DNA of 28,803 nucleotides, from contig JAGBRZ010000112.1 of the NCBI GenBank assembly GCA_017632155.1, positions 1 through 28,803 of the forward strand, written 5' to 3'. The notes under the pieces are model-generated. The model searched no databases, was not told the origin of the DNA, and was given only the letters and a program-made list of their open reading frames with translations. Position numbers and translations under genes: made by a program. The DNA is from Clostridia bacterium (GTDB lineage: Bacteria; Bacillota_A; Clostridia; Oscillospirales; CAG-272). Of this stretch, positions 14,730 through 23,132 are shown in pieces; within the stretch, counting starts at the first letter, position 1; the number at the start of each line of letters is the position of its first letter.

Positions 14730-17700
14730 AAGTCGCCACCTCCCTCATTTGTACAAATTCTTCGAGCCAGTCGAAGAACTCCGCCTCGTGCGCTTTCAGT
14801 CGTGCCATGATGTCGTCCTCGTCGTCGCCGCCGCCTTCCGTGTGAATCTGTGGACTCCATGTGAAGCCGGAGAAGTCGTAGTATATTACGCAGTTTGTTC
14901 CGTCCGCCAGACTTCCGAGTGAGAAGTTGTCGAGCGTGAGCAATTCGCCGGCCTTGCTTGTGAGCCCCGCGTCACCGGGTGCGTCGGCTGCGCTGTTGAG
15001 GATGGATTTCATTACCGCCTCCATCTTATCCCACAGAAGCGAGAGCGGCAGTACCGCCTCCGCGCCTGCTTCGCCGCCGGCCATTAAGGTATTGCCGGAT
15101 GCGCCGAAGATGGTCGGCTGTGTCATGATGCCGCCTTCTTTGTACCAGTCTATTTTGAGCTTCGGTACGCTTGGCGGGTTGAGTGACAGCTTGCCCTCCA
15201 CGCTAAAATGCGGGAGTTTGATCTTGGGCAGGCTAAGTTTCATGTTACTGAAAAAGCCTTTTATCTTGTCGATAATGCCCTTGATCTTGTCTTTTGCCGT
15301 TTCTATCGGCGTGATTATGGCGTTTTTGATGCCGTTCCACACCGAGGATGTCACGGACTTGATGCTGTTCCAGACACCGGATATGGTGGACTTCACTGCA
15401 TTAATAGCTCCGCTCACCCTTGAAGATATCGCGGACCACACCGTGGAAACAGCTGATTTTATGGCGTTCCATACGGTGGACGTTATCGACTTGATTCCGT
15501 TCCAGACAGCGGAGACGGTCGTTTTTACGGTGTTTACCGCTGCGCTTACCTTCGCGGATATCGCGGCCCATGCGGTTGCCATAAATGAGCGAATAGTCGT
15601 TACAATTGGAATAATGACCGATTTCACCGCATTTATTGCGGTCGATACGGCTGTCTTGATCTTGTTCCAGACGCTTAATACGGTGTCCTTGCAGTTTTCC
15701 CATATAAAGCGGAATGGCAGGGTGATAATGTTAAACGCCGCGCTCAGTATGGAGCCGACGAGCATTACACCGACCTGTACCGCGTTTTTAATGGTGTTCC
15801 ATGCAGTAGAACAGAAGCCGGAAATTTTCGACCATGTTTCGGAGAAGAACGAGGCGATACCGCTCAATGCGCCTTTCAGCCATTCTACAGTTGCAAAAAA
15901 TGCGGTCTTGATTTTATCCCACAGATTAATCCAGAAATTCCGGAAGCCCTCGCAGTTATTCCACAAATAAACGAAGCCGGCCACGAGTGCCGTTATGCCG
16001 ATAATTATAAGCCCTATCGGATTCGCCGCCAGTACAGCACCGAAGGCTTTGAATGCGGATACTGCGCTCATTATGCCGCTTACTATTGAGCTCCATTTGA
16101 ATGCGGTCACAGCAGCGGCTATACCGGCCATAATGGTAGCCAGCGTCGGCAGATTATTGAGAATCCAGTCAACAGCCGGTGCTACCGCTGTATTAACGAA
16201 GTCCACGGCGGCTTGTGCCACGGGTATAAGTTTATCGGATATCGGCCGTACCACTTCCGCTTCGACCGTTCTGCCGAGCTGTGACAGCGAGCTTTCGAGC
16301 GTGTCATATGCGGCTGAGTCCAGCTGTGCCATAGCGTCGGCGGTGCTGTCGATACCGCCCTGTGTTTCCATGAGTGCGGCCACGGTGTCCGCGCCGAGAT
16401 CCTCAAACATGGTTCCGAACAGCCCGACTCCTGCCTGATATTGAAGCGTCGCGTCGTCGCAGTTGACGAGTGCTTCCATGATGGTATCGACTGCGGCCTG
16501 TGCCCTCTTGCCGCCCTTGCTGAATTTATTCATAGCCCAATCGGCATTAATTCCGAGCGATTCCAGATATTCCTCCGCCGAGCCGTCGCTCATACGGATG
16601 TTGAACTCTTTCACGGCGTCGCCCAGCTTATCCACCGACCATGTGCCGGCCTCGGCACCGTTGAGCATCATGTTAAACATATCCTCGGCGGAATATCCGG
16701 CCGTGCGGAATTGTACCGAATACTCGTTGATGGTGTCGAGCAGGTCGCCGTTTTGGTCGAGTCCGTTCTGTGCGCCCTGTATGACGAGGTTAAACGCCTC
16801 GTCGGACGTGATGCCGAACTGATCCATAAGGGAGTTGGCCGCCCTCATGCTTTCGGTGACGTCGAAGCCGAAAACGTCTTCGAGTGCTATTGCCTGCTTT
16901 GTAACCTTCGCCAATGATGCGTTGTCGAGGTTGTCCGTCATTTGTATAACGGTGGAGAGCTTTTCGGAAACGTCGCCGAGGCTTTCGCCGTAGTTGGCGT
17001 CGTATACCTCATACATTACGTCCTCGAAGCCTTTCATTTCCTCGGCGGTCGCGCCGGTCTTCGCTTCAAGCATGGCGAGCGCGTTGTCACCCTCGAATGC
17101 CAGCTCTTTAAATGCGTCGATTGCGGCACTTATCGCGTCGGCGGCAAGGTCGGCAATTGCACCCTTTAAGACGGTGAAGCCGCCGCTTGAATTTTCGGCT
17201 TTTTCGCCGGCTTCATCCAGAGACTTGCCGAGCTTTTCGGCCGCGTCTTCGGCGGCGTTGAGCTTTTGTTTGTTTTCGACCAATTCCCCTGACAGGCTGT
17301 TGATCTTGGCTTTTAGCTCTTTCGCCTCTTTGGAGTTCTTGCCTTGCGTCAGCGCAACGTTGGCATATTCGCGGCGCAGTGCGGCGAGCTCGGTTTCTTG
17401 GCTGTTTATCGTCTTTTCGAGCTTTGCAAAAGCGTCTCCGCCGTCGTCCTGTGCGGCAGTCAGCTGCTTTGTCGCACGTTCTGCGGCTTCGAGCACTTCT
17501 TTGTTGTCGCCGAGTTCGTCCGATACCGTTTGTATACGCTTGGCGAGCGTCTGCGCTTCCTCGCTTGCTTCCTCGCCCTGTGCCGCATATCCGGCGTAGG
17601 CGCGTTGCAGTGTCTGTAATATATCTTCCTGCGCGTCCATTTCGGCGAGCAGTCGTGTCGCCGCGTCAGCCGATTCGAGCGTCTCGCTTGACAGCTTGTT

Positions 17701-17796
17701 CAGTTCATCGACCGCGCGGTCGAATGTTTTCATAAGTGACGGGCTTAATATGCCCGACAATTCGATGGTAGACTCTAAGGTCTTGCCTGCAGCCAC
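14722..17796 (-). CDS. Tail tape measure protein
   Basis: This 1024-residue protein sets tail length and helps DNA entry. The first ~210 residues are heptad-rich coiled coil. A TP901-type core follows (about 215-520). Hydrophobic segments lie at about 545-640 (ATIMAGIAAAVTAFKW, LIIIGITALVAGFVYLW) and near 690. Next is an array of roughly 11-residue repeats based on VWNxIKSxxSxV (about 745-860), then a globular tail. Start is GTG at 17796 with AGGAGGTGA upstream. It ends in TAG. At about 1.5 angstrom per residue this suggests a tail near 150 nm (inference). The order after a chaperone with frameshift is standard. Confidence 0.95.
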   Translation of the reverse strand: MAAGKTLESTIELSGILSPSLMKTFDRAVDELNKLSSETLESADAATRLLAEMDAQEDILQTLQRAYAGYAAQGEEASEEAQTLAKRIQTVSDELGDNKEVLEAAERATKQLTAAQDDGGDAFAKLEKTINSQETELAALRREYANVALTQGKNSKEAKELKAKINSLSGELVENKQKLNAAEDAAEKLGKSLDEAGEKAENSSGGFTVLKGAIADLAADAISAAIDAFKELAFEGDNALAMLEAKTGATAEEMKGFEDVMYEVYDANYGESLGDVSEKLSTVIQMTDNLDNASLAKVTKQAIALEDVFGFDVTESMRAANSLMDQFGITSDEAFNLVIQGAQNGLDQNGDLLDTINEYSVQFRTAGYSAEDMFNMMLNGAEAGTWSVDKLGDAVKEFNIRMSDGSAEEYLESLGINADWAMNKFSKGGKRAQAAVDTIMEALVNCDDATLQYQAGVGLFGTMFEDLGADTVAALMETQGGIDSTADAMAQLDSAAYDTLESSLSQLGRTVEAEVVRPISDKLIPVAQAAVDFVNTAVAPAVDWILNNLPTLATIMAGIAAAVTAFKWSSIVSGIMSAVSAFKAFGAVLAANPIGLIIIGITALVAGFVYLWNNCEGFRNFWINLWDKIKTAFFATVEWLKGALSGIASFFSETWSKISGFCSTAWNTIKNAVQVGVMLVGSILSAAFNIITLPFRFIWENCKDTVLSVWNKIKTAVSTAINAVKSVIIPIVTTIRSFMATAWAAISAKVSAAVNTVKTTVSAVWNGIKSITSTVWNAIKSAVSTVWSAISSRVSGAINAVKSTISGVWNSIKSVTSSVWNGIKNAIITPIETAKDKIKGIIDKIKGFFSNMKLSLPKIKLPHFSVEGKLSLNPPSVPKLKIDWYKEGGIMTQPTIFGASGNTLMAGGEAGAEAVLPLSLLWDKMEAVMKSILNSAADAPGDAGLTSKAGELLTLDNFSLGSLADGTNCVIYYDFSGFTWSPQIHTEGGGDDEDDIMARLKAHEAEFFDWLEEFVQMREVATFA

Positions 17797-17802
17797 GGAG
17801 TC

Positions 17803-18320
17803 TCACCTCCTTGACTTGTGATGCTTCGTAGGCTTTTTTGGTTTGTTTTGCTCAGCGCGTTTCCGCTCTTCCGCTAAATCCTCCGCCGCTTCCGCATACT
17901 CGACCACGAAGTCGATCAATCGTTTTCGTTCGAGCTCGGTTGTGCTTGTGTGGTAGATTCGGGCGTAGTCTCGGTAGGCTCGTCGGAGTCGTTTTCCGGT
18001 GATTCCTTCTCCGAGCCGAGCATAAAATTTCGGCCGATGTGCATTACTTCGCGCAGGTCGCCGCCCTTCATGCGCTCAACGTCGGAAAAATCATACTCCG
18101 GATTTACGGCGACGATTGCCGCGAAGCCGAGGTAGAGGTGAAGGCCGAAGTCGAACTCGGCCGCCGGTGTCAGTGTCGTGTTTTTCATGCCGGCCGCTGT
18201 TTTGCGCTTTGCTTCGGCGGTCGCGAAGAGAATGCCGTCGATCTCGTTTGCGTCGTAGGTGACTTCGGTCACGGGTTTACCGTCAATTTTAATCGGGTTT
18301 TTAAGTTTCAGAGTTTCCAT
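17803..18320 (-). CDS. Tail assembly chaperone, predicted -1 frameshift product
   Basis: The 18320 frame contains the canonical slippery heptamer A-AAT-TTT at 18030-18024, in the correct phase (codons 98-99, Asn-Phe). After a -1 slip the frame is open for 73 more residues to the TGA at 17803, giving a 172-residue protein. The extension begins YARLGEGITGKRLRRAYRDY, continues with LERKRLIDFVVEYAEAAEDL, and ends in a Lys-rich tail. It stops just before the tape measure gene. Long and short chaperone forms made by -1 frameshift are well known between tube and tape measure genes of tailed phages. The exact slip site is a prediction; a weaker alternative is near CCG-GAA-AAC. Confidence 0.65.
17916..18320 (-). 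CDS. Tail assembly chaperone, short form
   Basis: This 134-residue protein starts METLKLKNPIKIDGKPVTEV and fits the Mu gp41-like/phage tail assembly family (pf10109 type), with LTPAAEFDFGLHLYLGFAAI and YDFSDVERMKGGDLREVM. It is expected to coat the tape measure during tail assembly. Its last ~35 residues after the slip site are low-complexity and acidic (Glu, Ser, Thr, Asn, Asp). ATG 18320 follows GAAAGGAG. It comes directly after a terminator-like hairpin, so it may be transcribed less than the tube gene. Confidence 0.85.
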   Translation of the reverse strand: METLKLKNPIKIDGKPVTEVTYDANEIDGILFATAEAKRKTAAGMKNTTLTPAAEFDFGLHLYLGFAAIVAVNPEYDFSDVERMKGGDLREVMHIGRNFMLGSEKESPENDSDEPTETTPESTTQAQPSSNEND

Positions 18321-18344
18321 GCGCTTTGCTCCTTTCGGTATTTA

Positions 18345-18379
18345 CAAATAAAAGCCGCCGTATGATTGCCGGCGGCTTT
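18345..18379 (-). terminator. Intra-operon terminator after tail tube gene
   Basis: On the minus strand a 9-bp perfect stem AAAGCCGCC / GGCGGCTTT with an 11-base loop is followed by TTTTATTT. It lies between the tail tube and the chaperone, inside the late operon. It would lower expression of downstream tail genes relative to capsid, sheath and tube unless antitermination occurs. Confidence 0.8.
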
Positions 18380-18390
18380 CGATATTTCGT

Positions 18391-18900
18391 TTAAAGCAGG
18401 TTGTTGATCTGCGTCATGTAGTCCTTGCCGTCGACGCGGAGTATCTGACTCAGACGGTCAACACACAGGATTTCCTCGCCGTTTGCGAACACCTGAATAC
18501 GTGTAACGTTATAAGTGTTCTCATGCTCGGGTGCGCTGCCGACTTCGACGCCCGTTCCCGCGATCGTTCCGGGCAATGTGCGCACGAACGCCTTGCAGCC
18601 CTCGACTTTCTGAGAACCGTCGGACTTGATGACATCCTGAACCCAGCGGAACTCGAAATTCTGCTTTTCGAGGCGGTTCATACGGCTGAGTCCCTGATCT
18701 ATGCCGATCTTGGTTATTGCCAGCTCCATATTTTCGAGCAGGCCGGGAAGTGCCACGGTCATGTTGCCCATTGCCTTTACGTCGGCGGTTTAAAATTCGA
18801 GACCGGGCAGGGTGAAGTTTACGTCCTTTGCGACAAGCACCTTGTCGGCGTAAACGGTGTCGGCCACTACCTCACCTTTGATATCCATCCATGTTGCCAT
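18391..18900 (-). pseudogene. Tail tube protein gene interrupted by an in-frame TAA
   Basis: The gene starts MATWMDIKGEVVADTVYADK with ATG at 18900 after a ribosome binding site. After 36 codons (ending FTLPGLEF) there is TAA at 18790-18792. Without any frame change the homologous protein then continues TADVKAMGNMTVALPGLLEN for 132 codons to the expected C-terminus (DYMTQINNLL). Full length would be 169 residues, typical of FII-like contractile-tail tube proteins, and the break falls in the conserved N-terminal strand region. A single C-to-T change from a CAA Gln codon would explain it. Downstream ATGs at codons 44 and 47 lack a strong ribosome binding site. The tube is essential for virions, so this is a mutation, an assembly error or read-through. 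The rest of the gene looks intact. Confidence 0.85.
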
Positions 18901-18913
18901 TGTTCATACCTCC

Positions 18914-20380
18914 TTATTCTCCGAAGAAGGCGGCGAAGCCTTCGTCGGTGTAGGTTACGCGGGCGGTGCCCGACTTGAACGGCGGCGTATTGGTGACGTT
19001 GAAGTTCCACACGAAGTCGCCGTTCATCATGTCGCTGACCGGGTTCTCCGATTCGATGAACTCGACGGTCGGCGTGCCGATGAGAGCACCGATGCCGCAC
19101 AGGGTGTCGAGCTTTTCGCGCTCGGCGTTGAGGATGGTGTCCTTCTCCTGCGGAGTCATGGGCTTGTCGATCTCGGTACCGTAGTCAAGCTGGAACTTGT
19201 TGGTGATGTGCATCAGCATACGCAGGTTTACGTCGAAGATCGAGCGTGCGTCGTGGTCGCCGTTGTAGGTGAACGCGGCGGTATGCGGGCCCCACAGTAC
19301 CCAGCGGCTGCCCCAATATACGGCGGTGGTGATGCCCTTTTCGTTTAAGGTGTTGCCGGTCTGCTGGTCGAAGCCCTTGGACTTCGAGGTCTCGCCGAAA
19401 TACTGCGATACCGCCATGATCTGCTTGTTCGACGGAGTCTCGAACGGTATGCTGTCGTGGCTCAGGTCTACGCGGAGCATGGTGGTCTGTCCGACGGTAG
19501 AGAGATGGTAAGCGCGGCCGGAGCCGTCCTTAACCTGCGGCCAGTATACCTTCGAGAACTCGGAGGTGTAGCCGTTTGCGTTTTTCCACGCGATAGCTTC
19601 TTCGAGCGTGTCGATAGCGTCGCCGGTTGCGCTTTCGAGCGGAATGTCGGCATTGACGAAGCCGTCCCAATGGCCGTTGAGCTTCTGCACGATGCTGACC
19701 ATAGCCTTGTAAACGGCGGGCTTATGCGACCAGCCGGGAGCGGCGAGCATATTGAGTACCGCGTTGTGGTACTGGTAGAGCAGCTTCAGCGCGTGCAGGC
19801 CGTGGTACTGATTGTCGGCGGTAGTCTGACCGATGATGTCGCCTTCTTCGACCTTGGAGACGTCCACGGTGTTATAGGTACACGAGAGCGTCGCGTCGTT
19901 GCCGGCGAGCAGCTTGACGATAACCGCGCCTTTGGCGTAATTGTATTCGAGCGTGTAGTCCACGCCTTCCGCCTTGTCTGCGATTGCGAAAGTATCAAGA
20001 ATGATGTCGGTACTTTCGAACTCCGCGCGGGAATTGGTGAAGGTCAGCTCGGCGGTGGTCTTTTCTGCCTTTCTGTGCGCGTCGGGGTCGAGCACGTTTA
20101 CAATGTAAATCGGGCCGACGTTGCCGACGGTGTTGTCGAAGTGAGAAGCGAATACTTCACACAGGGTGAACGATGCCCAGTCGTCGCAGTAGCCGACCTT
20201 TGCCTGAGTGTCGCCGATGTTGGCGAGTCTGATAGGCATATTAATGAGATTCTTTTCAGCATAGCCGCGCACGAGGTTGATCGGAGCAGTGCCGATATAG
20301 GCCGCCACCGAGTCGGTCTGCTTCGCGGGCGTTACTTTGCTGGTGGTTATCTCACCATATGCGCCATGAAGGTATGCCAT
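18914..20380 (-). CDS. Contractile tail sheath protein
   Basis: This 488-residue protein matches the phage tail sheath family. It has an N-terminal strand-rich part (TDSVAAYIGTAPINLVRG), a large central insertion, WGSRWVLWGPHTAAF, and the conserved C-terminal segments around MLMHITNKFQLDYGTEIDKP and GDFVWNFNVTNTPPFKSGTA. It forms the contractile outer tube. ATG 20380 follows AAGGAGG. It is followed by the tube gene as in other myoviruses, which fixes the phage as contractile-tailed. Confidence 0.94.
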   Translation of the reverse strand: MAYLHGAYGEITTSKVTPAKQTDSVAAYIGTAPINLVRGYAEKNLINMPIRLANIGDTQAKVGYCDDWASFTLCEVFASHFDNTVGNVGPIYIVNVLDPDAHRKAEKTTAELTFTNSRAEFESTDIILDTFAIADKAEGVDYTLEYNYAKGAVIVKLLAGNDATLSCTYNTVDVSKVEEGDIIGQTTADNQYHGLHALKLLYQYHNAVLNMLAAPGWSHKPAVYKAMVSIVQKLNGHWDGFVNADIPLESATGDAIDTLEEAIAWKNANGYTSEFSKVYWPQVKDGSGRAYHLSTVGQTTMLRVDLSHDSIPFETPSNKQIMAVSQYFGETSKSKGFDQQTGNTLNEKGITTAVYWGSRWVLWGPHTAAFTYNGDHDARSIFDVNLRMLMHITNKFQLDYGTEIDKPMTPQEKDTILNAEREKLDTLCGIGALIGTPTVEFIESENPVSDMMNGDFVWNFNVTNTPPFKSGTARVTYTDEGFAAFFGE

Positions 20381-20398
20381 TTGGTGTGTCCTCCTTGT

Positions 20399-21028
20399 TT
20401 ATAAAAATTCTTTGTATTCCTCCGGAACTCTCCGTACCACGCCGCATTCGAGCGTGAACGTGATCCAGTTGTGCCAGTACGGGTAGTAGTCCCATATGTT
20501 CCCCTCTTCGGTGAACAGTCCGTACTTGATGCCGGACTCCTTGACGAGCCGGTGCCCCGCTATATACTCCGTGTTTTCAAGCTCACGCAGTACAAGGTCG
20601 GCAAAATTGAAGGCGTCGCGCCAGCCGTCCATGTTGCGCGTGTACGACTGCGCCGCGCCGTCGTTTGCCGTGTGGTAGATATACCCGACCTGCGCCGCCT
20701 TGGTCGGCGTTGGGTGGAATATCTCGTCGCTGTGAAGTCCGGGATTCCAGCAAGCAAGACAGAGCCGTATCTGCAGCTGCCGCTTTTTCGCAAGCAAGTC
20801 GTCGCTGCCCTCCATGAGCTGTGCGCACACCGAAGGAATGGGAGCCGGCACGGACGGCGGGAGTCTGTCCTTGCCCGGCACATAAAGCGGAAAGGCCGAC
20901 GGATGCACAAACTCCACATTATACTCGGGGTCGTTGTGGCGGTCGTTTGGCAGCTTAAAAAATATCTGCGGACAGATACTCTCGTTCAGCCATTCCACTA
21001 TTTTGTCAATGCTTTGTACCAGTGTCAT
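20399..21028 (-). CDS. Putative tail completion / terminator protein
   Basis: This 209-residue protein starts MTLVQSIDKIVEWLNESICP and contains QLQIRLCLACWNPGLHSDEI, FNFADLVLRELENTEYI and a C-terminus with WHNWITFTLECGVVRR. Placement directly before the sheath gene, size and alternating strand/helix pattern fit the tail terminator or completion proteins that cap the tail near the head. The family match is weak, so this is mainly positional. Confidence 0.6.
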   Translation of the reverse strand: MTLVQSIDKIVEWLNESICPQIFFKLPNDRHNDPEYNVEFVHPSAFPLYVPGKDRLPPSVPAPIPSVCAQLMEGSDDLLAKKRQLQIRLCLACWNPGLHSDEIFHPTPTKAAQVGYIYHTANDGAAQSYTRNMDGWRDAFNFADLVLRELENTEYIAGHRLVKESGIKYGLFTEEGNIWDYYPYWHNWITFTLECGVVRRVPEEYKEFL

Positions 21029-21040
21029 GCCGTCCCCTCC

Positions 21041-21358
21041 TTAACCGGTCCTGTTCTGACTGAGAGCCACCTCGACCATGCCCATGTCTTTGCCGGAGTT
21101 TACTATGAGCATTTCGCGGCCGTCGAAGTTCAACAGCCGTCCGGGGTCGAGGTCGTCCGGGAAGTCGGACTCTTTGCCCATCAAAAGGATATCGGCCTCA
21201 ACGAGACCGATTATCTGCCCTTTTTTTAACTTGTTGAGCTGGTCGTTATCCACCACGACGGCGATTTTCACGCCCTCCACGCGGTGAAGCTCGGCAAACT
21301 CGTCGAGGTTCAGGAACACAGCATCAAGGTCGGCACGCACCTGATCTTTGAAGCCCAT
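21041..21358 (-). CDS. Putative head-tail joining protein (gpFII position)
   Basis: This 105-residue protein starts MGFKDQVRADLDAVFLNLDE, has a beta-rich middle (VKIAVVVDNDQLNKLKKGQI) and ends near MGMVEVALSQNRTG. Its place after capsid and gpFI-like genes, and the AVFLN..EFAE start, resemble lambda gpFII-type head-tail connectors. It should act at the head vertex if so. ATG 21358 follows GAGGAA. Confidence 0.65.
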   Translation of the reverse strand: MGFKDQVRADLDAVFLNLDEFAELHRVEGVKIAVVVDNDQLNKLKKGQIIGLVEADILLMGKESDFPDDLDPGRLLNFDGREMLIVNSGKDMGMVEVALSQNRTG

Positions 21359-21361
21359 CGT

Positions 21362-21601
21362 CTATTCCTCGATAAGCAGGCCGCTTTCCCGCTTATCATC
21401 ATCGTAAAGTTTTTCGGGGGTCTTGGTCGCCTTGCGTCTGGATTTCGGACGGGCTTCTTCCTCCACCTTTACGGCCACGCCTGCCGCTATCAGCTCCGCC
21501 TCACGGGATGCCGACAGCTCGAACGGCTCGGAGTTTTTGGTCATAGCCTCCACACCGTTTTTCGTTTCACGGCCGTATGTGCCTTTGATGATCTTAATCA
21601 T
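21362..21601 (-). CDS. Small head-region protein, paralogue of the next gene upstream
   Basis: This 79-residue protein begins MIKIIKGTYGRETKNGVEAM with SEPFELSASREAELIAAGVA, which mirrors the first ~50 residues of the 21616-22020 product. It is then a basic/acidic tail (RPKSRRKATKTPEK). ATG 21601 follows AAGGAGG. It stands in the head-gene region between capsid and connector genes. No named function. Confidence 0.7.
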   Translation of the reverse strand: MIKIIKGTYGRETKNGVEAMTKNSEPFELSASREAELIAAGVAVKVEEEARPKSRRKATKTPEKLYDDDKRESGLLIEE

Positions 21602-21615
21602 GGGTGTGTGCCTCC

Positions 21616-22020
21616 TTATTCGGGGTCGGCGGCGTCAAGCTCCGGCAGTTCTTCGCCGTCGTCCTCAAATTCCATAATAGCCGCGATATAGTCGGCCTTT
21701 TTCTTGCAGCCGCTCACGTCCGCGCCGATGTCACCGGCGAGGTTTTTGAGCTGTTCGATGGTCATAGCTTCGAGCTGCGACTCGTCGAGCGGTTTCGGTT
21801 CGTCCTCGGGAACAATATCGGCCGTGTCGGGAACAATATCAGCTGATTCGGGAACAATACCCACATACTCCGCCACACCGAGCCCGACAAAGCGGGAAGC
21901 CTGCGCTTCCTCGCACTCGAAGGGCTTGTCCTCGGGAGTCTTGAGCGCGTAACGCTCGCGGCCGTTCGCGTCGACGAGGTTCACACCGCAGCCGCCGCGT
22001 ATGATCTTAATTAATGCCAT
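21616..22020 (-). CDS. Head-region protein with duplicated N-domain and HeH/SAP-like end
   Basis: This 134-residue protein has an N-terminal domain (ALIKIIRGGCGVNLVDANGR, PFECEEAQASRFVGLGVAEY) shared with the smaller gene downstream. A linker of three 7-residue repeats (IVPESAD, IVPDTAD, IVPEDEP) follows. The C-terminus, LEAMTIEQLKNLAGDIGADV plus KKKADYIAAIM, looks like a HeH/SAP-type helix-extended-helix module, often nucleic-acid or protein binding. Its place after the capsid gene equals lambda gpFI, but no direct similarity is claimed. Confidence 0.72.
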   Translation of the reverse strand: MALIKIIRGGCGVNLVDANGRERYALKTPEDKPFECEEAQASRFVGLGVAEYVGIVPESADIVPDTADIVPEDEPKPLDESQLEAMTIEQLKNLAGDIGADVSGCKKKADYIAAIMEFEDDGEELPELDAADPE

Positions 22021-22043
22021 GTTCCTGCTCCTTTCGTTACCGC

Positions 22044-23117
22044 TTAAAGAACGTCAGCGGTGATAAACGGGTTTTCGTTGTTCGGGATGCAGAGCGGCGC
22101 AGACGATACCTTGACTTCGCGCACTTCGCTTTCCGCTTTTGCAATGTACTTCGGCACGTTCTGACCGGTATAGGTGTGGAACTGTCCGTCAGCCTGTTCG
22201 AGCTGAGTGATAGCACCGTAAACGGTGCGACCTGCAGCCGGTGCACCGACGGCGATCTTACCGGCCGGTACGTACGACTTGACGGTACCGTCGATTTCGG
22301 TGTAGGTATCCTCGTAAGAGAGAATATCCATCATGCGGCCCTTGCAATTGAGACGCGCGATCTTTACCGCACCGTTCGGCAGAGTGGTCGGGTCTACGCC
22401 GCCGATCTGATAGTTGCGGTTGTCGAGCAGACGGATGATCCACTCATTATTGAGAATGATGTCCGCAACGTCGGGAGCGACAATTGCTTCGGTCGCAGGC
22501 AGGCCGCGAGAAGTGAGAAGCGAAGCCATAGCCGCAAGGTCGTTAATGATCTGCTTGCCCGACGCTTCGGTGGTGTCCCACTCAGCATTCGGGGTGTAAA
22601 TTGCCGGGTTTGCGTCGCCTTCGTAGTAGCGGACTTCCTTCGGCTCGTACTTGCCGAGGTCGTCGGCGTACTCGTGCATGATGCAGCCGTTTGTGAAGAT
22701 GACTTCGGCAGCCATTGCTTCCTTACGGCGGGCTATCATGTCGCGCAGTTCGTCAATGTCGCCGAGGATCATAACGCCCTGACGCTGTTCGGGGGTGAGC
22801 TGAGAGTACAGAGCTTCACCGAAGCCGCGCTTGGTAAGGTCGTCAATGGTGAGCGGACGCTTCGGCGCGATAAGTGCCGGTGCGAACTGTTTCATGGTCG
22901 AGCCTTCGCGCATGATGGTGATACCGCCCTTACGCGGTGCAACGTACGGAGCGGCCACCTTTGAGCCCTTCTTGTACTCTACGAGTACGTCGGTGGTCGC
23001 GAAAACGTCGCTTGCCGCATTGGTCGGGAAGTAACGGTCAAGCAGGAAAGTATGAAGCGACGGCAGCTGCTCCACGGATGCCAGAAGAGTATGAGTGTCG
23101 TAAATATTGAACGGCAT
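22044..23117 (-). CDS. Major capsid protein (lambda gpE type)
   Basis: This 357-residue protein matches the phage major capsid protein E family. Key parts are DRYFPTNAASDVFATTDVLV, APYVAPRKGGITIMREGSTM, RPLTIDDLTKRGFGE and YVPAGKIAVGAPAAGRTVYG. It forms the capsid shell. ATG 23117 follows AGGAGG. It comes right after the decoration protein, the lambda D-E order. Complete and normal in length. Confidence 0.94.
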   Translation of the reverse strand: MPFNIYDTHTLLASVEQLPSLHTFLLDRYFPTNAASDVFATTDVLVEYKKGSKVAAPYVAPRKGGITIMREGSTMKQFAPALIAPKRPLTIDDLTKRGFGEALYSQLTPEQRQGVMILGDIDELRDMIARRKEAMAAEVIFTNGCIMHEYADDLGKYEPKEVRYYEGDANPAIYTPNAEWDTTEASGKQIINDLAAMASLLTSRGLPATEAIVAPDVADIILNNEWIIRLLDNRNYQIGGVDPTTLPNGAVKIARLNCKGRMMDILSYEDTYTEIDGTVKSYVPAGKIAVGAPAAGRTVYGAITQLEQADGQFHTYTGQNVPKYIAKAESEVREVKVSSAPLCIPNNENPFITADVL

Positions 23118-23132
23118 TGTTAATACCTCCTA

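Noticed and set aside
14927..15970. Long plus-strand open frame of 347 codons
   Set aside because: It is fully antisense to the tape measure gene, lacks a ribosome binding site, and its length follows from the codon composition and repeats of that gene.
18391..18900. Stop-codon reassignment (TAA read as Gln) as the explanation for the tail tube interruption
   Set aside because: Most genes in the window end in TAA at the expected place, and TAG and TGA also end genes, so none of the stop codons looks reassigned.
22014..22964. Plus-strand open frame of 316 codons opposite the capsid gene
   Set aside because: It mirrors the major capsid protein gene, has no ribosome binding site and no recognisable domain.
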